A DNA stretch of 41,239 bases, taken from NCBI GenBank assembly GCA_023139045.1, contig JAGLOJ010000003.1:1-41239 (forward strand). The letters are read 5' to 3'. Shown one piece after another: positions 32,884-41,141 of the stretch (position 1 is the first letter of the stretch; every line of letters begins with the position of its first letter). The notes beneath the pieces were generated by a model. That model was not told where the DNA came from. It saw only the letters and a list, made by a program, of their open reading frames with translations, and searched no databases. This stretch comes from Candidatus Sabulitectum sp. GTDB lineage: Bacteria; Fermentibacterota; Fermentibacteria; Fermentibacterales; JCC-6. A program made the position numbers and the translations under genes.

Positions 32884-33171
32884 ATGTCTGAGAAACCCAT
32901 CAAGGGGCAGACAAAAGAAGAACATTGTGAGACCAAAGTGAAGAAACCTGCCGTTCATATTTTCCCTGAGTGGTGCAAGGGCTGCGGAATCTGTGTTGCT
33001 TTCTGCCCCAAGCAGGTACTTGAGATGGGCAGGGATCAAAAGGCCCATGTGGTGTATCCTGAAAAATGTATTGAATGTGCTCTGTGTGCTCGCAGATGCC
33101 CTGAGTTCGCAGTTTATGTAAGCGAAGACCACATCAAAGAGGGCAAAAAAAAGAATGGTGGTGAGAAATGA
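32884..33171 (+). CDS. korD: 2-oxoacid:ferredoxin oxidoreductase, delta (2x[4Fe-4S] ferredoxin) subunit
   Basis: Protein of 95 residues with two [4Fe-4S] motifs: CKGCGICVAFCPKQ and CIECALCARRCPEF (each CxxCxxCxxxCP). It transfers electrons from the thiamine-diphosphate catalytic subunit to external ferredoxin. GGAGGT precedes the ATG by about 9 bases. It is the first gene of a four-gene operon in the order delta-alpha-beta-gamma, and its stop overlaps the alpha start (ATGA). Subunit role is firm; the exact 2-oxoacid is inferred from the beta subunit. Confidence 0.9.
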   Translation: MSEKPIKGQTKEEHCETKVKKPAVHIFPEWCKGCGICVAFCPKQVLEMGRDQKAHVVYPEKCIECALCARRCPEFAVYVSEDHIKEGKKKNGGEK

Positions 33172-34313
33172 GCGGAATTCCCTGGGGAGAGACAAAACTT
33201 GTACAGGGTAATGAAGCCGTAGCTCTCGGTGCCCTTGCTGCCGGAATCGACTTCTTTGCCGGATATCCAATTACTCCGTCTACTGAGGTGGCTGAAATTC
33301 TTGCACGTGAAATGCCTCTCATTGGAAAAAAATGGATACAGATGGAAGACGAGATCGCCAGCATCAGTGCAATCATAGGCGCCAGTCTTGCCGGTGGAAG
33401 ATCAATGACAGCCACCAGCGGCCCCGGATTCAGCCTGATGCAGGAGGGCCTTGGATATGCCTGCATGACCGAAGTACCTCTGGTTCTTGTTAACGTTATG
33501 CGTGGTGGACCTTCAACCGGGCTTCCCACTCAGGTTGCCCAGGGTGATGTGATGCAGGCGAGATGGGGTACTCACGGAGATCATCCAACCATAGTTCTTG
33601 CACCCTCTGATGTGGAGGAATGTTTCAGCCTTACTATCAAAGCTTTTAACATTGCCGAGGAATTCCGTACGCCTGTGATCCTTATGCCTGATGAGGTGAT
33701 CGGTCATATGCGAGAGAAACTTACCTTCCCGAAAGAGGAAGAAATCTGCGTTACACCGCCCTCTTCCCCGGATGTACCTCTTGAATGGTATGAGCACTAT
33801 CACGCCTCTGCCACAGGTGTATCACCAATGGCGCATTTCGGCTCAGGTTACCGTTTTCATGTCACCGGGCTTACTCATGACACTCATGGCTTTCCCACCC
33901 GCAAGGTGGATGAGGTCGTATCTAAAATGAACAGGCTCAAACAGAAGATAACAAGACGTCTGGATGTTCTGGAGAACAACAAACTTCATGATGTTGAGGA
34001 ATCCAAAGTTGTGATATTCTGTTACGGTTCGGTATACAGAAGTGCTCTTGCTGCGCAGAAAATACTTGCCAAACAGCGTAAAAAGGTGGGAATTTTCCGT
34101 CCAGTAACTATCTGGCCCTTCCCGGATAGAACGGTCAAAGAACTTCTTGATTCAAAAGATGTGATTCTTGTTCCAGAGCTTAATCAGGGGCAGATCATAC
34201 ACGAGGTGGAGCGTCTTACCTCTGACAGTGTTAGAGTTGTTCCTCTTCACCGATATGACGGTTACGAAATTACACCCGAGCAGCTGGTTGCTGCAGTGCA
34301 GGAGGTGATGTAA
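33168..34313 (+). CDS. korA: 2-oxoacid:ferredoxin oxidoreductase, alpha subunit
   Basis: Protein of 381 residues with the pyrimidine-binding/POR_N domain first (GNEAVALGALAAGIDFFAGYPITPSTE, then ATSGPGFSLMQEG) and transketolase-like domain II at the end (VVIFCYGSVYRSALAA ... VGIFRPVTIWPFP). This is the KorA/VorB form, lacking the extra gamma fusion. With KorB it forms the oxidative decarboxylation centre that turns a 2-oxoacid and CoA into acyl-CoA, CO2 and reduced ferredoxin, or the reverse. Its stop overlaps the beta-subunit start by one base. Confidence 0.9.
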   Translation: MSGIPWGETKLVQGNEAVALGALAAGIDFFAGYPITPSTEVAEILAREMPLIGKKWIQMEDEIASISAIIGASLAGGRSMTATSGPGFSLMQEGLGYACMTEVPLVLVNVMRGGPSTGLPTQVAQGDVMQARWGTHGDHPTIVLAPSDVEECFSLTIKAFNIAEEFRTPVILMPDEVIGHMREKLTFPKEEEICVTPPSSPDVPLEWYEHYHASATGVSPMAHFGSGYRFHVTGLTHDTHGFPTRKVDEVVSKMNRLKQKITRRLDVLENNKLHDVEESKVVIFCYGSVYRSALAAQKILAKQRKKVGIFRPVTIWPFPDRTVKELLDSKDVILVPELNQGQIIHEVERLTSDSVRVVPLHRYDGYEITPEQLVAAVQEVM

Positions 34314-35149
34314 TGCCTGCCCGTCTTCCATATGCATACAGGTATTTGAGGTCTAAAAAGAAGTTTCCGCATGTATGGTGTCCGGGTTGCGGTATCGGAA
34401 TCGTCATGGGTTCCATCATCAGAGCCATAGACAGCCTTGGATGGGAACTTGATGATATTCTCATGGTCTCCGGAATTGGATGCACCAGCAGAATGCCGGT
34501 GTATGTTGATTTCAATACACTGCATACAACACACGGCAGAGCTCTTGCTTTCGGAACCGGGGCAAAAATGGCCAACCCCGACATGAAGGTTCTTGCAGTT
34601 ATGGGTGATGGTGATTCCATGGCCATCGGCGGCAATCACATTATTCATGCAGCCAGGCGTAACATGGATATTACTGCCATCATAGTAAACAACAACAACT
34701 ACGGAATGACCGGCGGACAATTTTCTCCCACTACTCCAATGGGAGCAAGAACATCTACTACCCCCTATGGTATGATTGAGCCCGACTTCGATATATGCAA
34801 GCTGACAAAAGCCGCTGGAGCGAACTATGTGGCTCGTGGTGATGTTTACCATGTGATAGAACTTGACAGCATAATCAAAAAAGCACTGTCCGGTTCCGGG
34901 TTCAGAGTTGTTGAAGCTCTGGCACCCTGTCCAACCAATTTCGGCAGAGCCAACAGGCTTGGCGATGCGGTGAATATGATGGAGATGCTTCGGAATGATA
35001 CCATTAACATTGTCCAGGCAGAAAAGCTTCCCAAAGAGAAAACCGAGGGCAAGATTGTCAGGGGTGTTTTTGTTGACCGTAATGAAATAGGCTACATAGA
35101 GAGATACCAGAAACTCTGTGACCGTGTTTCAGCGGGGGTGAGGAAATGA
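34313..35149 (+). CDS. korB: 2-oxoacid:ferredoxin oxidoreductase, beta (thiamine diphosphate) subunit
   Basis: Protein of 278 residues carrying the thiamine-diphosphate site: WCPGCGIGIVMGS at the start, SGIGCTSRMP, NTLHTTHGRALAFGTGAKMANP and the GDGDSMAIGGNH ... NNNNYGMTGGQ cofactor motif. The HTTHGRA and MTGGQ sequence is characteristic of 2-oxoglutarate (Kor) rather than pyruvate enzymes, though 2-oxoisovalerate forms (Vor) look alike. GGAGGTGATGTA lies directly before the ATG. Overlaps gamma by four bases. Confidence 0.9.
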   Translation: MPARLPYAYRYLRSKKKFPHVWCPGCGIGIVMGSIIRAIDSLGWELDDILMVSGIGCTSRMPVYVDFNTLHTTHGRALAFGTGAKMANPDMKVLAVMGDGDSMAIGGNHIIHAARRNMDITAIIVNNNNYGMTGGQFSPTTPMGARTSTTPYGMIEPDFDICKLTKAAGANYVARGDVYHVIELDSIIKKALSGSGFRVVEALAPCPTNFGRANRLGDAVNMMEMLRNDTINIVQAEKLPKEKTEGKIVRGVFVDRNEIGYIERYQKLCDRVSAGVRK

Positions 35150-35760
35150 AATACTCTGAGATAAGACTTGCTGGCTCAGGAGGACAGGGACTTGGTCTGG
35201 CAGGCAGGATTCTCAGCCAGGCAGCCATCCTCAACGGTAATGAGGTTTGCCTGACCCAGAGCTATGGCCCCGAAGCTCGCGGCGGTGCCAGCAGAACTGA
35301 TGTAATAATTTCTGATAAGCCCATTCTTTTCCCCAACTGCCGGAAGCTTGACATTCTTCTGGCAATGAACCAGGAGAGTGCAGATAAATTCAGCGCCAAG
35401 GTTAAGGAAACAGGATTCTTTGTTGTTGATTCTACATTCGTTGATCAGCTTCCAGAGGGAAAGGTTTACGAGTACCCTTTCACCAGTAAGAGCATTGAAG
35501 CTTTCGGGCAGAAAATCGTAGCCAACCTTATGGCTATGGGAATGTTCGCAGCTCTCAGCAGATACTTCAAACTGGAAATCTGGACTGATGCCATCAAACT
35601 TGCAGTACCGGAAGCATTCCTGAAACTGAATTTGCAGGCTTTTGAGATGGGACACCGTGAGGGGCGTGAGATTCTTCATATGGAAGAGGGAAGAATCCCT
35701 ATCACCTGGGACAGAAAACAGCCCGTACCAAAAGCGATCAGGGATAAATTTTCTCGGTAA
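35146..35760 (+). CDS. korC: 2-oxoacid:ferredoxin oxidoreductase, gamma subunit
   Basis: Protein of 204 residues of the POR gamma family: GSGGQGLGLAGRILSQAAILNG at the N-terminus and LTQSYGPEARGGASRTDVIIS. The extra C-terminal stretch (HREGREILHMEEGRIPITWDRKQ) is somewhat longer than in typical KorC. Last gene of the operon; the ATGA overlap with korB indicates coupled translation. No T-tract terminator is evident before the next promoter, about 60 bases on. Confidence 0.9.
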   Translation: MKYSEIRLAGSGGQGLGLAGRILSQAAILNGNEVCLTQSYGPEARGGASRTDVIISDKPILFPNCRKLDILLAMNQESADKFSAKVKETGFFVVDSTFVDQLPEGKVYEYPFTSKSIEAFGQKIVANLMAMGMFAALSRYFKLEIWTDAIKLAVPEAFLKLNLQAFEMGHREGREILHMEEGRIPITWDRKQPVPKAIRDKFSR

Positions 35761-35820
35761 AACAGGTCAATAATAGTTACTCAGACCGTTCTGGAGCGTT
35801 GTTCGGGGCGGTTACTCGTA

Positions 35821-35849
35821 TTGACTTGTTCTGGGCCTGATAGTATTTT
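35821..35849 (+). promoter_or_regulatory. Promoter of the OmpA-family gene
   Basis: TTGACT (35821-35826) and TATTTT (35844-35849) with a 17-base spacer. The heptamer GTTACTC occurs just upstream twice, at 35776-35782 and 35811-35817. Downstream, a TCCGGA/TCCGGA hairpin (35889-35905) sits before the strong ribosome-binding site GAGGAGGGG. The box match and spacing are good; the roles of repeat and hairpin are unproven. Confidence 0.62.
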
Positions 35850-35922
35850 TTCGCTGTGCCTGTTATGTAAAAGCGTAATAATACGCCATCCGGAGCGTTT
35901 CCGGAAAAATGAGGAGGGGAAT

Positions 35923-37911
35923 ATGAAATTAATTCTTACGGTGTTGACAGTTTTGCTTATGTCAGCCACGGTTGCCAATGCGCTTCCGTCATACTGGGGG
36001 CTTCGCGGACTCAACAGAGTCGTTGATGCCCAGCCAATTGAAGCAAATCAGTATTCAGTTGGTCTGTTTACCCAGGGTGGAATAAGTCATGATGTAAGAG
36101 TTGCCACAATCAATGGCACTTCTTTTGATGTAGAGGATACAGAGTATGACGCCACTGGATATCTCGCGTTCGGCTACGGTATCAATGATATGGTTGAAAT
36201 GGCCGGGCGAGTCAGTTACTGGTGGAATGGTTACAAACGTGACCTCAGTAACAACACACGCGATGCAGGAACCGGTGACTGGGAGAGTGATGACGCTCTT
36301 AATGAAGCCGTACTTTCCCTCAAAGTCAGCTTAGACCCTGCAGACAATGGTCAATTCTGGCTGGGATTTATGCCAACTGTAGGATTTTCGGTTAGCAGTG
36401 GCGACAATGAGTTCGTAATGATGTACGATGAAGGCACTGACGGAATCTGGTATAACGGAGACGGCATGTTCGAGATGAGGCGTGCCATGATGGGTAGTGG
36501 AAAAGTCAATTATGGTGGAGACTTTCTTCTTTCCTATGATGCTGACTTTGGTCTTGGAGTTCACCTGAATGCAGGTTTCCATCGCTATTCCCAGCTGTTC
36601 GAATTCACAGATTCCAGACGCGATTCGGCAAGTATCGTTACTTCCACAGATGATGTTGAACTCACTGTTGATGACAATGTAATCAGGATCGCCGCCGGTC
36701 TGGAGTATCGGGCTGCTATTTCTCCTTTTATTGAGATCGAATACAACAAGTACCTTGACCGCACAGAAGAAGACGGAAACGGCGAGAGATATGACGAAAT
36801 CGGTATTCTCGGCGGTGGTTTCAGATTTGTATCACCTTATGGTTTAGCTCTTGACCTTACCGGTTCAATGGCTCTTACCTCTTTTGATCCTGAGTGGTCT
36901 GACCTTGGCCACGGTATTTACCAGGCCGGAACTACTCCCACTGATGAAGAACGCACACAGAGAAGTCCTTTCCCTGGTGGATATCCTGCAGACTTTGGAA
37001 TAGGTCTCAACCTCATTTTCTCATCTGTTCTTCTTCAGGCCCCTACCCATGGAACCCTCAGCGGTCTCGTGACCGACACCGAGAGCGGAGAGGTACTTGT
37101 TGCTGAAGTAAGCTTCCCGGCTTCATCAACTCTTCCTCTGACAACAATTGACGGTTTCTATTCTGTAAGGCTTCCTGCAGGATCAGTTCCCATAAATGTT
37201 ACTTTTGACGGGTATCTTCCCTTCACAGCGACTGTAGTAATTGTTGCCGGCCAAGACCAGGCCTTAGATGTTGCTCTTGCACCTGTTCCCGATAACGGCA
37301 TCCTCACAGGTACAGTTACAGACAGCGAGACCGGCGAAGTTATCGCTGGTGCCGTTGTTAGCATCGAGAATCTTCCTGAGGGCATCGAGGGAACAACAAC
37401 TACAAATGCCAATGGCGTTTACTCCATCTCTCTTCCTGAAGGCAACTGTACTGTTAAGGTTACGGCTGATGATTACCTCAATGTTGTCAAGGTTCAGGTC
37501 ATGGTTCCTGAAGAAACAACAATCTTTGATGTTGAGATGCGCCCTGCGCTGGTTGAGGGCCAGGTTCTCAGCTTCAATAACATCTATTTCGAGAGTGGCA
37601 GCTCTCAGATCAAGCCCGAGAGCTTCGGTGTTCTTGATCAGGTGGCTCAGACACTTATCGACAATGCCGGCGTAAGAGTCCGCATTGCCGGTCATACCGA
37701 CAGTGACGGAAGTTCCAGCTACAACCAGGGCCTCAGTGAGCGTAGAGCAAACTCTGTACTTGATTATCTTGTACGCAAGGGTGTTGCCGGAAACACGCTG
37801 ACTGCCATTGGTTACGGTGAAGAGAACCCTGTGGTTCCCAACACCAGTGCCTCAAACAAGGCTCAGAACAGGCGTATTGAATTCACAGTACTCGGTACTG
37901 CTACTCGATAA
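35923..37911 (+). CDS. OmpA-family outer-membrane protein with two carboxypeptidase-regulatory-like domains
   Basis: Protein of 662 residues. Signal peptide MKLILTVLTVLLMSATVANA; a beta-rich putative barrel at about residues 21-370; two carboxypeptidase-regulatory-like Ig domains (about 373-455, GTLSGLVTDTESGEVLVAEV, and about 457-545, GILTGTVTDSETGEVIAGAVV); and a C-terminal OmpA peptidoglycan-binding domain (NIYFESGSSQIKPES, IAGHTDSDGSSSYNQGLSERRA, QNRRIEFTVLG). ATG 35923 is preceded by GAGGAGGGG; the upstream open frame is not used. It has its own promoter and a strong terminator. The C-terminal half is rich in CTT/CTC, CGC and CGT codons, suggesting abundant expression. Probably a major structural protein linking outer membrane to peptidoglycan. 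Confidence 0.9.
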   Translation: MKLILTVLTVLLMSATVANALPSYWGLRGLNRVVDAQPIEANQYSVGLFTQGGISHDVRVATINGTSFDVEDTEYDATGYLAFGYGINDMVEMAGRVSYWWNGYKRDLSNNTRDAGTGDWESDDALNEAVLSLKVSLDPADNGQFWLGFMPTVGFSVSSGDNEFVMMYDEGTDGIWYNGDGMFEMRRAMMGSGKVNYGGDFLLSYDADFGLGVHLNAGFHRYSQLFEFTDSRRDSASIVTSTDDVELTVDDNVIRIAAGLEYRAAISPFIEIEYNKYLDRTEEDGNGERYDEIGILGGGFRFVSPYGLALDLTGSMALTSFDPEWSDLGHGIYQAGTTPTDEERTQRSPFPGGYPADFGIGLNLIFSSVLLQAPTHGTLSGLVTDTESGEVLVAEVSFPASSTLPLTTIDGFYSVRLPAGSVPINVTFDGYLPFTATVVIVAGQDQALDVALAPVPDNGILTGTVTDSETGEVIAGAVVSIENLPEGIEGTTTTNANGVYSISLPEGNCTVKVTADDYLNVVKVQVMVPEETTIFDVEMRPALVEGQVLSFNNIYFESGSSQIKPESFGVLDQVAQTLIDNAGVRVRIAGHTDSDGSSSYNQGLSERRANSVLDYLVRKGVAGNTLTAIGYGEENPVVPNTSASNKAQNRRIEFTVLGTATR

Positions 37912-37928
37912 TTCCTGACTGGATAAAA

Positions 37929-37957
37929 GAAGGGGGCGGGTTTTTCCCGCCCCCTTC
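37929..37957 (+). terminator. Strong intrinsic terminator after the OmpA-family gene
   Basis: A 12-pair stem GAAGGGGGCGGG / CCCGCCCCCTTC around TTTTT, followed by CTTTATAT. It begins 17 bases after the stop codon and marks the end of the housekeeping region before the restriction-modification island. Confidence 0.93.
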
Positions 37958-38003
37958 CTTTATATCAGAATTTGCAACCAATACAGAAACGTCATTGCAG
38001 CAC

Positions 38004-38032
38004 TCGACAACGTGGCATGGATTGCATATAAT
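38004..38032 (+). promoter_or_regulatory. Promoter of the hsdS-hsdM-dinD operon
   Basis: TCGACA (38004-38009), one mismatch from TTGACA, and a perfect TATAAT (38027-38032) with a 17-base spacer, 37 bases before the short hsdS start and its ribosome-binding site GGAGGGGGG. This is the best sigma-70-type match in the window. Confidence 0.78.
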
Positions 38033-38068
38033 ACAGTAACGATGATGCAGTGATTGGAGGGGGGGCAA

Positions 38069-38653
38069 ATGAGGATTAAACTAAAAGAGATTGCAGATAT
38101 TCATATGGGTTTTTCCTTTCGCTCAAGACTTGAACCTGTCTTGAACGGCACGGTGGCTGTTATTCAGATGAAGGACCTGTCTGATGAAAATACAGTGGAA
38201 ACAAAAAATGCATTAAGGATTGAGATGCCCTCGCTTAATAAGAGACATCTCGTAAAAGCTGGAGACCTTCTTTACAGATCCAGAGGGCATAATACAGAGG
38301 CAGCAATAATTCAAGCTGATCCGGGACAAGCAATAGTAGCTTCACCGCTTATGAGGATCAGAATATTCGATACAAGTAAAGTTTGGCCGGCATATTTAAA
38401 TTGGTTTATCAGCCAGCCAGAAGCACAATCATTCTTCGCAAGCAGGGCAAAGGGTAGCGTTCAAAGAATGATAAGCAAGCAGGGTTTGGAAGACCTTGAA
38501 GTTGTAGTTCCCAGCCTGCAGAAACAGAAACAGATTTGCGAACTGGCCGAGCTATCTGCAACTGAATCAAAGCTTTCAAAAGAATTACTAAGAGTGAAGA
38601 GAAAATTAATTTCAGCAGAACTAATGAGATACGCAAAGGGAGAAAAAATATGA
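38069..38653 (+). CDS. hsdS: Short type I restriction specificity protein (single target-recognition domain)
   Basis: Protein of 194 residues with one methylase_S-type target-recognition domain: IKLKEIADIHMGFSFRSRL, then AGDLLYRSRG, VASPLMRIRI, and the closing SVQRMISKQGLEDLEVVVPSLQKQKQICELAELSATES followed by a helical conserved region. Ordinary HsdS has two such domains and about 400 residues, so this half-size form would have to dimerise to read a (probably palindromic-type) target, or is a specificity module used alternately. ATG 38069 is supported by GGAGGGGGG. It overlaps hsdM by four bases and precedes it, whereas hsdS usually follows hsdM. Not obviously broken at either end. Confidence 0.82.
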   Translation: MRIKLKEIADIHMGFSFRSRLEPVLNGTVAVIQMKDLSDENTVETKNALRIEMPSLNKRHLVKAGDLLYRSRGHNTEAAIIQADPGQAIVASPLMRIRIFDTSKVWPAYLNWFISQPEAQSFFASRAKGSVQRMISKQGLEDLEVVVPSLQKQKQICELAELSATESKLSKELLRVKRKLISAELMRYAKGEKI

Positions 38654-40206
38654 GCGCGAAGATAAACCAGAAGGATATCAACAATGCCGCATGGGCAGCT
38701 TGTGATACTTTCAGGGGAGTTGTTGATCCAGCCCAGTACAAAGACTACATTCTTGTTATGCTCTTTCTGAAGTATGTCTCTGATGTATGGCAGGATCATT
38801 ATCAGGAGTTCAAGAAAGAGTACGGAGATGATGAAGAACGAATTCTCCGCAAGCTTGAAAGAGAAAGATTCGTACTTCCGGAGATTACCATAACCGAGAA
38901 TGACGGGAATACAATTGTAGACAAGTTTCCAGCCACTTACTACAGTCTTTACGAGAGACGCTCTGCTGCTAACATCGGAGAACTGATCAACATTGTTCTG
39001 GATCACATTGAGGAAGCAAATCGTGCGAAGCTGGAAGGTGTATTTCGTAACATCAACTTCAACAGTGAAGCTAATCTTGGCCAGGCAAAAGATAAAAATA
39101 GGAGGCTCAAGCAACTACTGGAAGACTTTCACAAACCCCAACTGAATATGAGTCCCACCAGAGTCTCAGAGGATGTTATTGGTAATACTTACATTTATCT
39201 TATTGAACGCTTTGCATCAAATTCTGGAAAGAAAGCCGGAGAGTTCTTCACGCCGCTTAAAGTAACCAAGCTTGTGGCCATGCTTGCTAAACCAAAACCG
39301 GGAGATAAGATATGCGACCCCACTTGCGGTGCAGGCGGACTTCTCATTCAAGCGGCAAATCAGATTAAGGGAAACAATTTTGCCCTATTCGGGCAGGAAT
39401 CCAACGGAAGTACCTGGGCTCTCTGTCGAATGAACATGTTTCTTCACAGCTTCGACAGTGCCCGTATTGAATGGGGCGATACACTCAACAATCCCATTCT
39501 ACTTGAGAATGACAAGCTTATGAAATTCAACTGTGTTGTTGCCAACCCGCCCTTCTCTCTGGATAAGTGGGGTGCTGAAAATGCCGAGAGCGATGTCTAC
39601 AATCGCTTCTGGCGAGGAGTACCGCCAAAAGGTAAAGGTGACTGGGCGTTTATCACCCACATGATTGAGACTGCGATTGAAAAAGAAGGGCGAGTAGCCG
39701 TTGTAGTTCCTCATGGTGTTCTGTTCAGAGGAGCCAGAGAAGGGCGAATCCGTACAAAGCTAATCGAAGAAAACCTTCTCGATGCAGTAATCGGTCTTCC
39801 GGGCAATCTATTTCCAACAACAAACATCCCTGTAGCTATCCTTGTATTTGACCGCTCCCGGGAAAAGGGTGGAAAGAATGAAAAGAAGAAAGAGGTTTTC
39901 TTCATTGAAGCCAGCAGAGAATTCGTTCCAGGCAAGAACCAGAATACTCTTTCAGATGATCAGCTCAAAAAGATCATGGATACCTATGAGAAAAGAGTGG
40001 ATGTTGATAAATACGCCCATTCAGCAACAATAGAGGAAATAACAGAAAATGATTTCAACCTCAACATCCCAAGGTATGTAGACACTTTCGAAGAGGAAGA
40101 GGAAATAGATATTGATGCTGTTCAGCTTGAAATCGAAGCCCTTGAGAAAGAACTTGCCGCAGTAAGGGTAAAGATGGCAGAGAAGCTGAAGGAGATAAAG
40201 AGATGA
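38650..40206 (+). CDS. hsdM: Type I restriction-modification methyltransferase subunit
   Basis: N6-adenine methyltransferase of 518 residues. N-terminal HsdM_N helical domain (residues about 10-165), SAM motif I DPTCGAGG at 223-230, catalytic NPPF at 299-302 (VANPPFSLDKWG), then AGEFFTP-type context upstream (residues 196-202) and a C-terminal coiled coil (VQLEIEALEKELAAVRVKMAEKLKEIKR) for HsdS contact. It methylates host DNA at the HsdS-defined site. Overlaps hsdS and dinD by four bases each, so one coupled operon. All catalytic motifs are intact. No hsdR lies inside the window; it may follow beyond the right edge. Confidence 0.95.
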   Translation: MSAKINQKDINNAAWAACDTFRGVVDPAQYKDYILVMLFLKYVSDVWQDHYQEFKKEYGDDEERILRKLERERFVLPEITITENDGNTIVDKFPATYYSLYERRSAANIGELINIVLDHIEEANRAKLEGVFRNINFNSEANLGQAKDKNRRLKQLLEDFHKPQLNMSPTRVSEDVIGNTYIYLIERFASNSGKKAGEFFTPLKVTKLVAMLAKPKPGDKICDPTCGAGGLLIQAANQIKGNNFALFGQESNGSTWALCRMNMFLHSFDSARIEWGDTLNNPILLENDKLMKFNCVVANPPFSLDKWGAENAESDVYNRFWRGVPPKGKGDWAFITHMIETAIEKEGRVAVVVPHGVLFRGAREGRIRTKLIEENLLDAVIGLPGNLFPTTNIPVAILVFDRSREKGGKNEKKKEVFFIEASREFVPGKNQNTLSDDQLKKIMDTYEKRVDVDKYAHSATIEEITENDFNLNIPRYVDTFEEEEEIDIDAVQLEIEALEKELAAVRVKMAEKLKEIKR

Positions 40207-41075
40207 GAGAAACAGAAGTTGTTGTAAAACACCATCATACTTTCGATGAAATGAAGAAGCAAAGTGAGCAGATGGAAGAGTACTGGCGTGCTCGTGATTT
40301 GCAGGAAGCCTTGGAATATGCAAGCTGGGATAAGTTCAAACGAGTTATTCTGAGAGCAATTACAGCTTGTGAGAATTCAAATCAATTGGTAGAGAACCAT
40401 TTTTCCCAAGTGGGAAAATTGGTGGACATAGGATCAGGCAGTTTTCGAGAGCTTAGCGATTATGAACTTTCCCGTTATGCCTGTTACCTGATAGTTCAGA
40501 ATGCCGATCCACGCAAGTCTGTTGTTGCTAACGGTCAAACATACTTTGCAATACAGACTCGTCGGCAGGAACTGAAGGATGACGAGCAGTTCCAAAGATT
40601 GAAAGAAGACGAGAAGCGTCTCTTTCTGCGTAATGAAGTGCGAGAGCACAACAAGCATCTGGTAAAAGCTGCCCAGGAGGCTGGCGTAGAAACCCATCTC
40701 GATTTTGCAATCTTCCAGAATCATGGATACCGGGGCTTGTATGGCGGCCTTGATACCCAAGGAATTCATCGGCGGAAGGGTCTCAAGAGAAGTCAGAAGA
40801 TTCTTGACAGCATGGGAAGCACTGAACTGGCTGCAAACCTGTTTCGCGCCACGCAGACTGAAGAAAAGCTTAAGAGAGACGGAATTAAGGGGAAGAGAAA
40901 GGCAAACGAAACGCACTTTGAAGTTGGCAAGAAAGTGCGGGAAACCATTGAAGAACTGGGTGGAACCATGCCGGAAGATCTTCCAACCCCCAAAGAAGAC
41001 TTGAAGAAGCTTGAGAGAAGAGTGAAGTCAGAGGAGAAGAAGAAAAGAAGGATTGAAGAGGGCGACAGTACTTGA
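40203..41075 (+). CDS. dinD: DNA-damage-inducible protein D (DinD)-like
   Basis: Protein of 290 residues matching DinD: BRO-N-like N-terminal region with YWRARDLQEALEYASWDKFKRVILRAITACENSNQ, LSDYELSRYACYLIVQNADPRK and NGQTYFAIQTRRQEL, then a conserved C-terminal domain (HNKHLVKAAQEAGV, GYRGLYGGLDTQGIHRRKGL, GSTELAANLFRATQTEEKL). E. coli DinD is LexA-regulated and inhibits RecA filaments. Here it sits inside a type I locus between hsdM and a second hsdS, a recurring arrangement; it starts in the hsdM stop (ATGA). A charged Lys/Glu tail ends it. Its job in restriction loci is unclear. Confidence 0.92.
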   Translation: MRETEVVVKHHHTFDEMKKQSEQMEEYWRARDLQEALEYASWDKFKRVILRAITACENSNQLVENHFSQVGKLVDIGSGSFRELSDYELSRYACYLIVQNADPRKSVVANGQTYFAIQTRRQELKDDEQFQRLKEDEKRLFLRNEVREHNKHLVKAAQEAGVETHLDFAIFQNHGYRGLYGGLDTQGIHRRKGLKRSQKILDSMGSTELAANLFRATQTEEKLKRDGIKGKRKANETHFEVGKKVRETIEELGGTMPEDLPTPKEDLKKLERRVKSEEKKKRRIEEGDST

Positions 41076-41141
41076 TGTTAAAAGATAGAATATTTGCCAA
41101 TTAGCTGGGCTACATTTGCTTAAATTGGAAAGGGAGTTGTT

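Noticed and set aside
34262-34852. Long antisense open frames opposite korB and other kor genes
   Set aside because: They mirror the strongly coding plus strand, lack ribosome-binding sites and show no protein-like features.
38069-38653. Short hsdS as a frameshifted pseudogene
   Set aside because: It has its own ribosome-binding site, a complete single recognition domain and a proper overlap with hsdM; the flanks show no further HsdS sequence in other frames.
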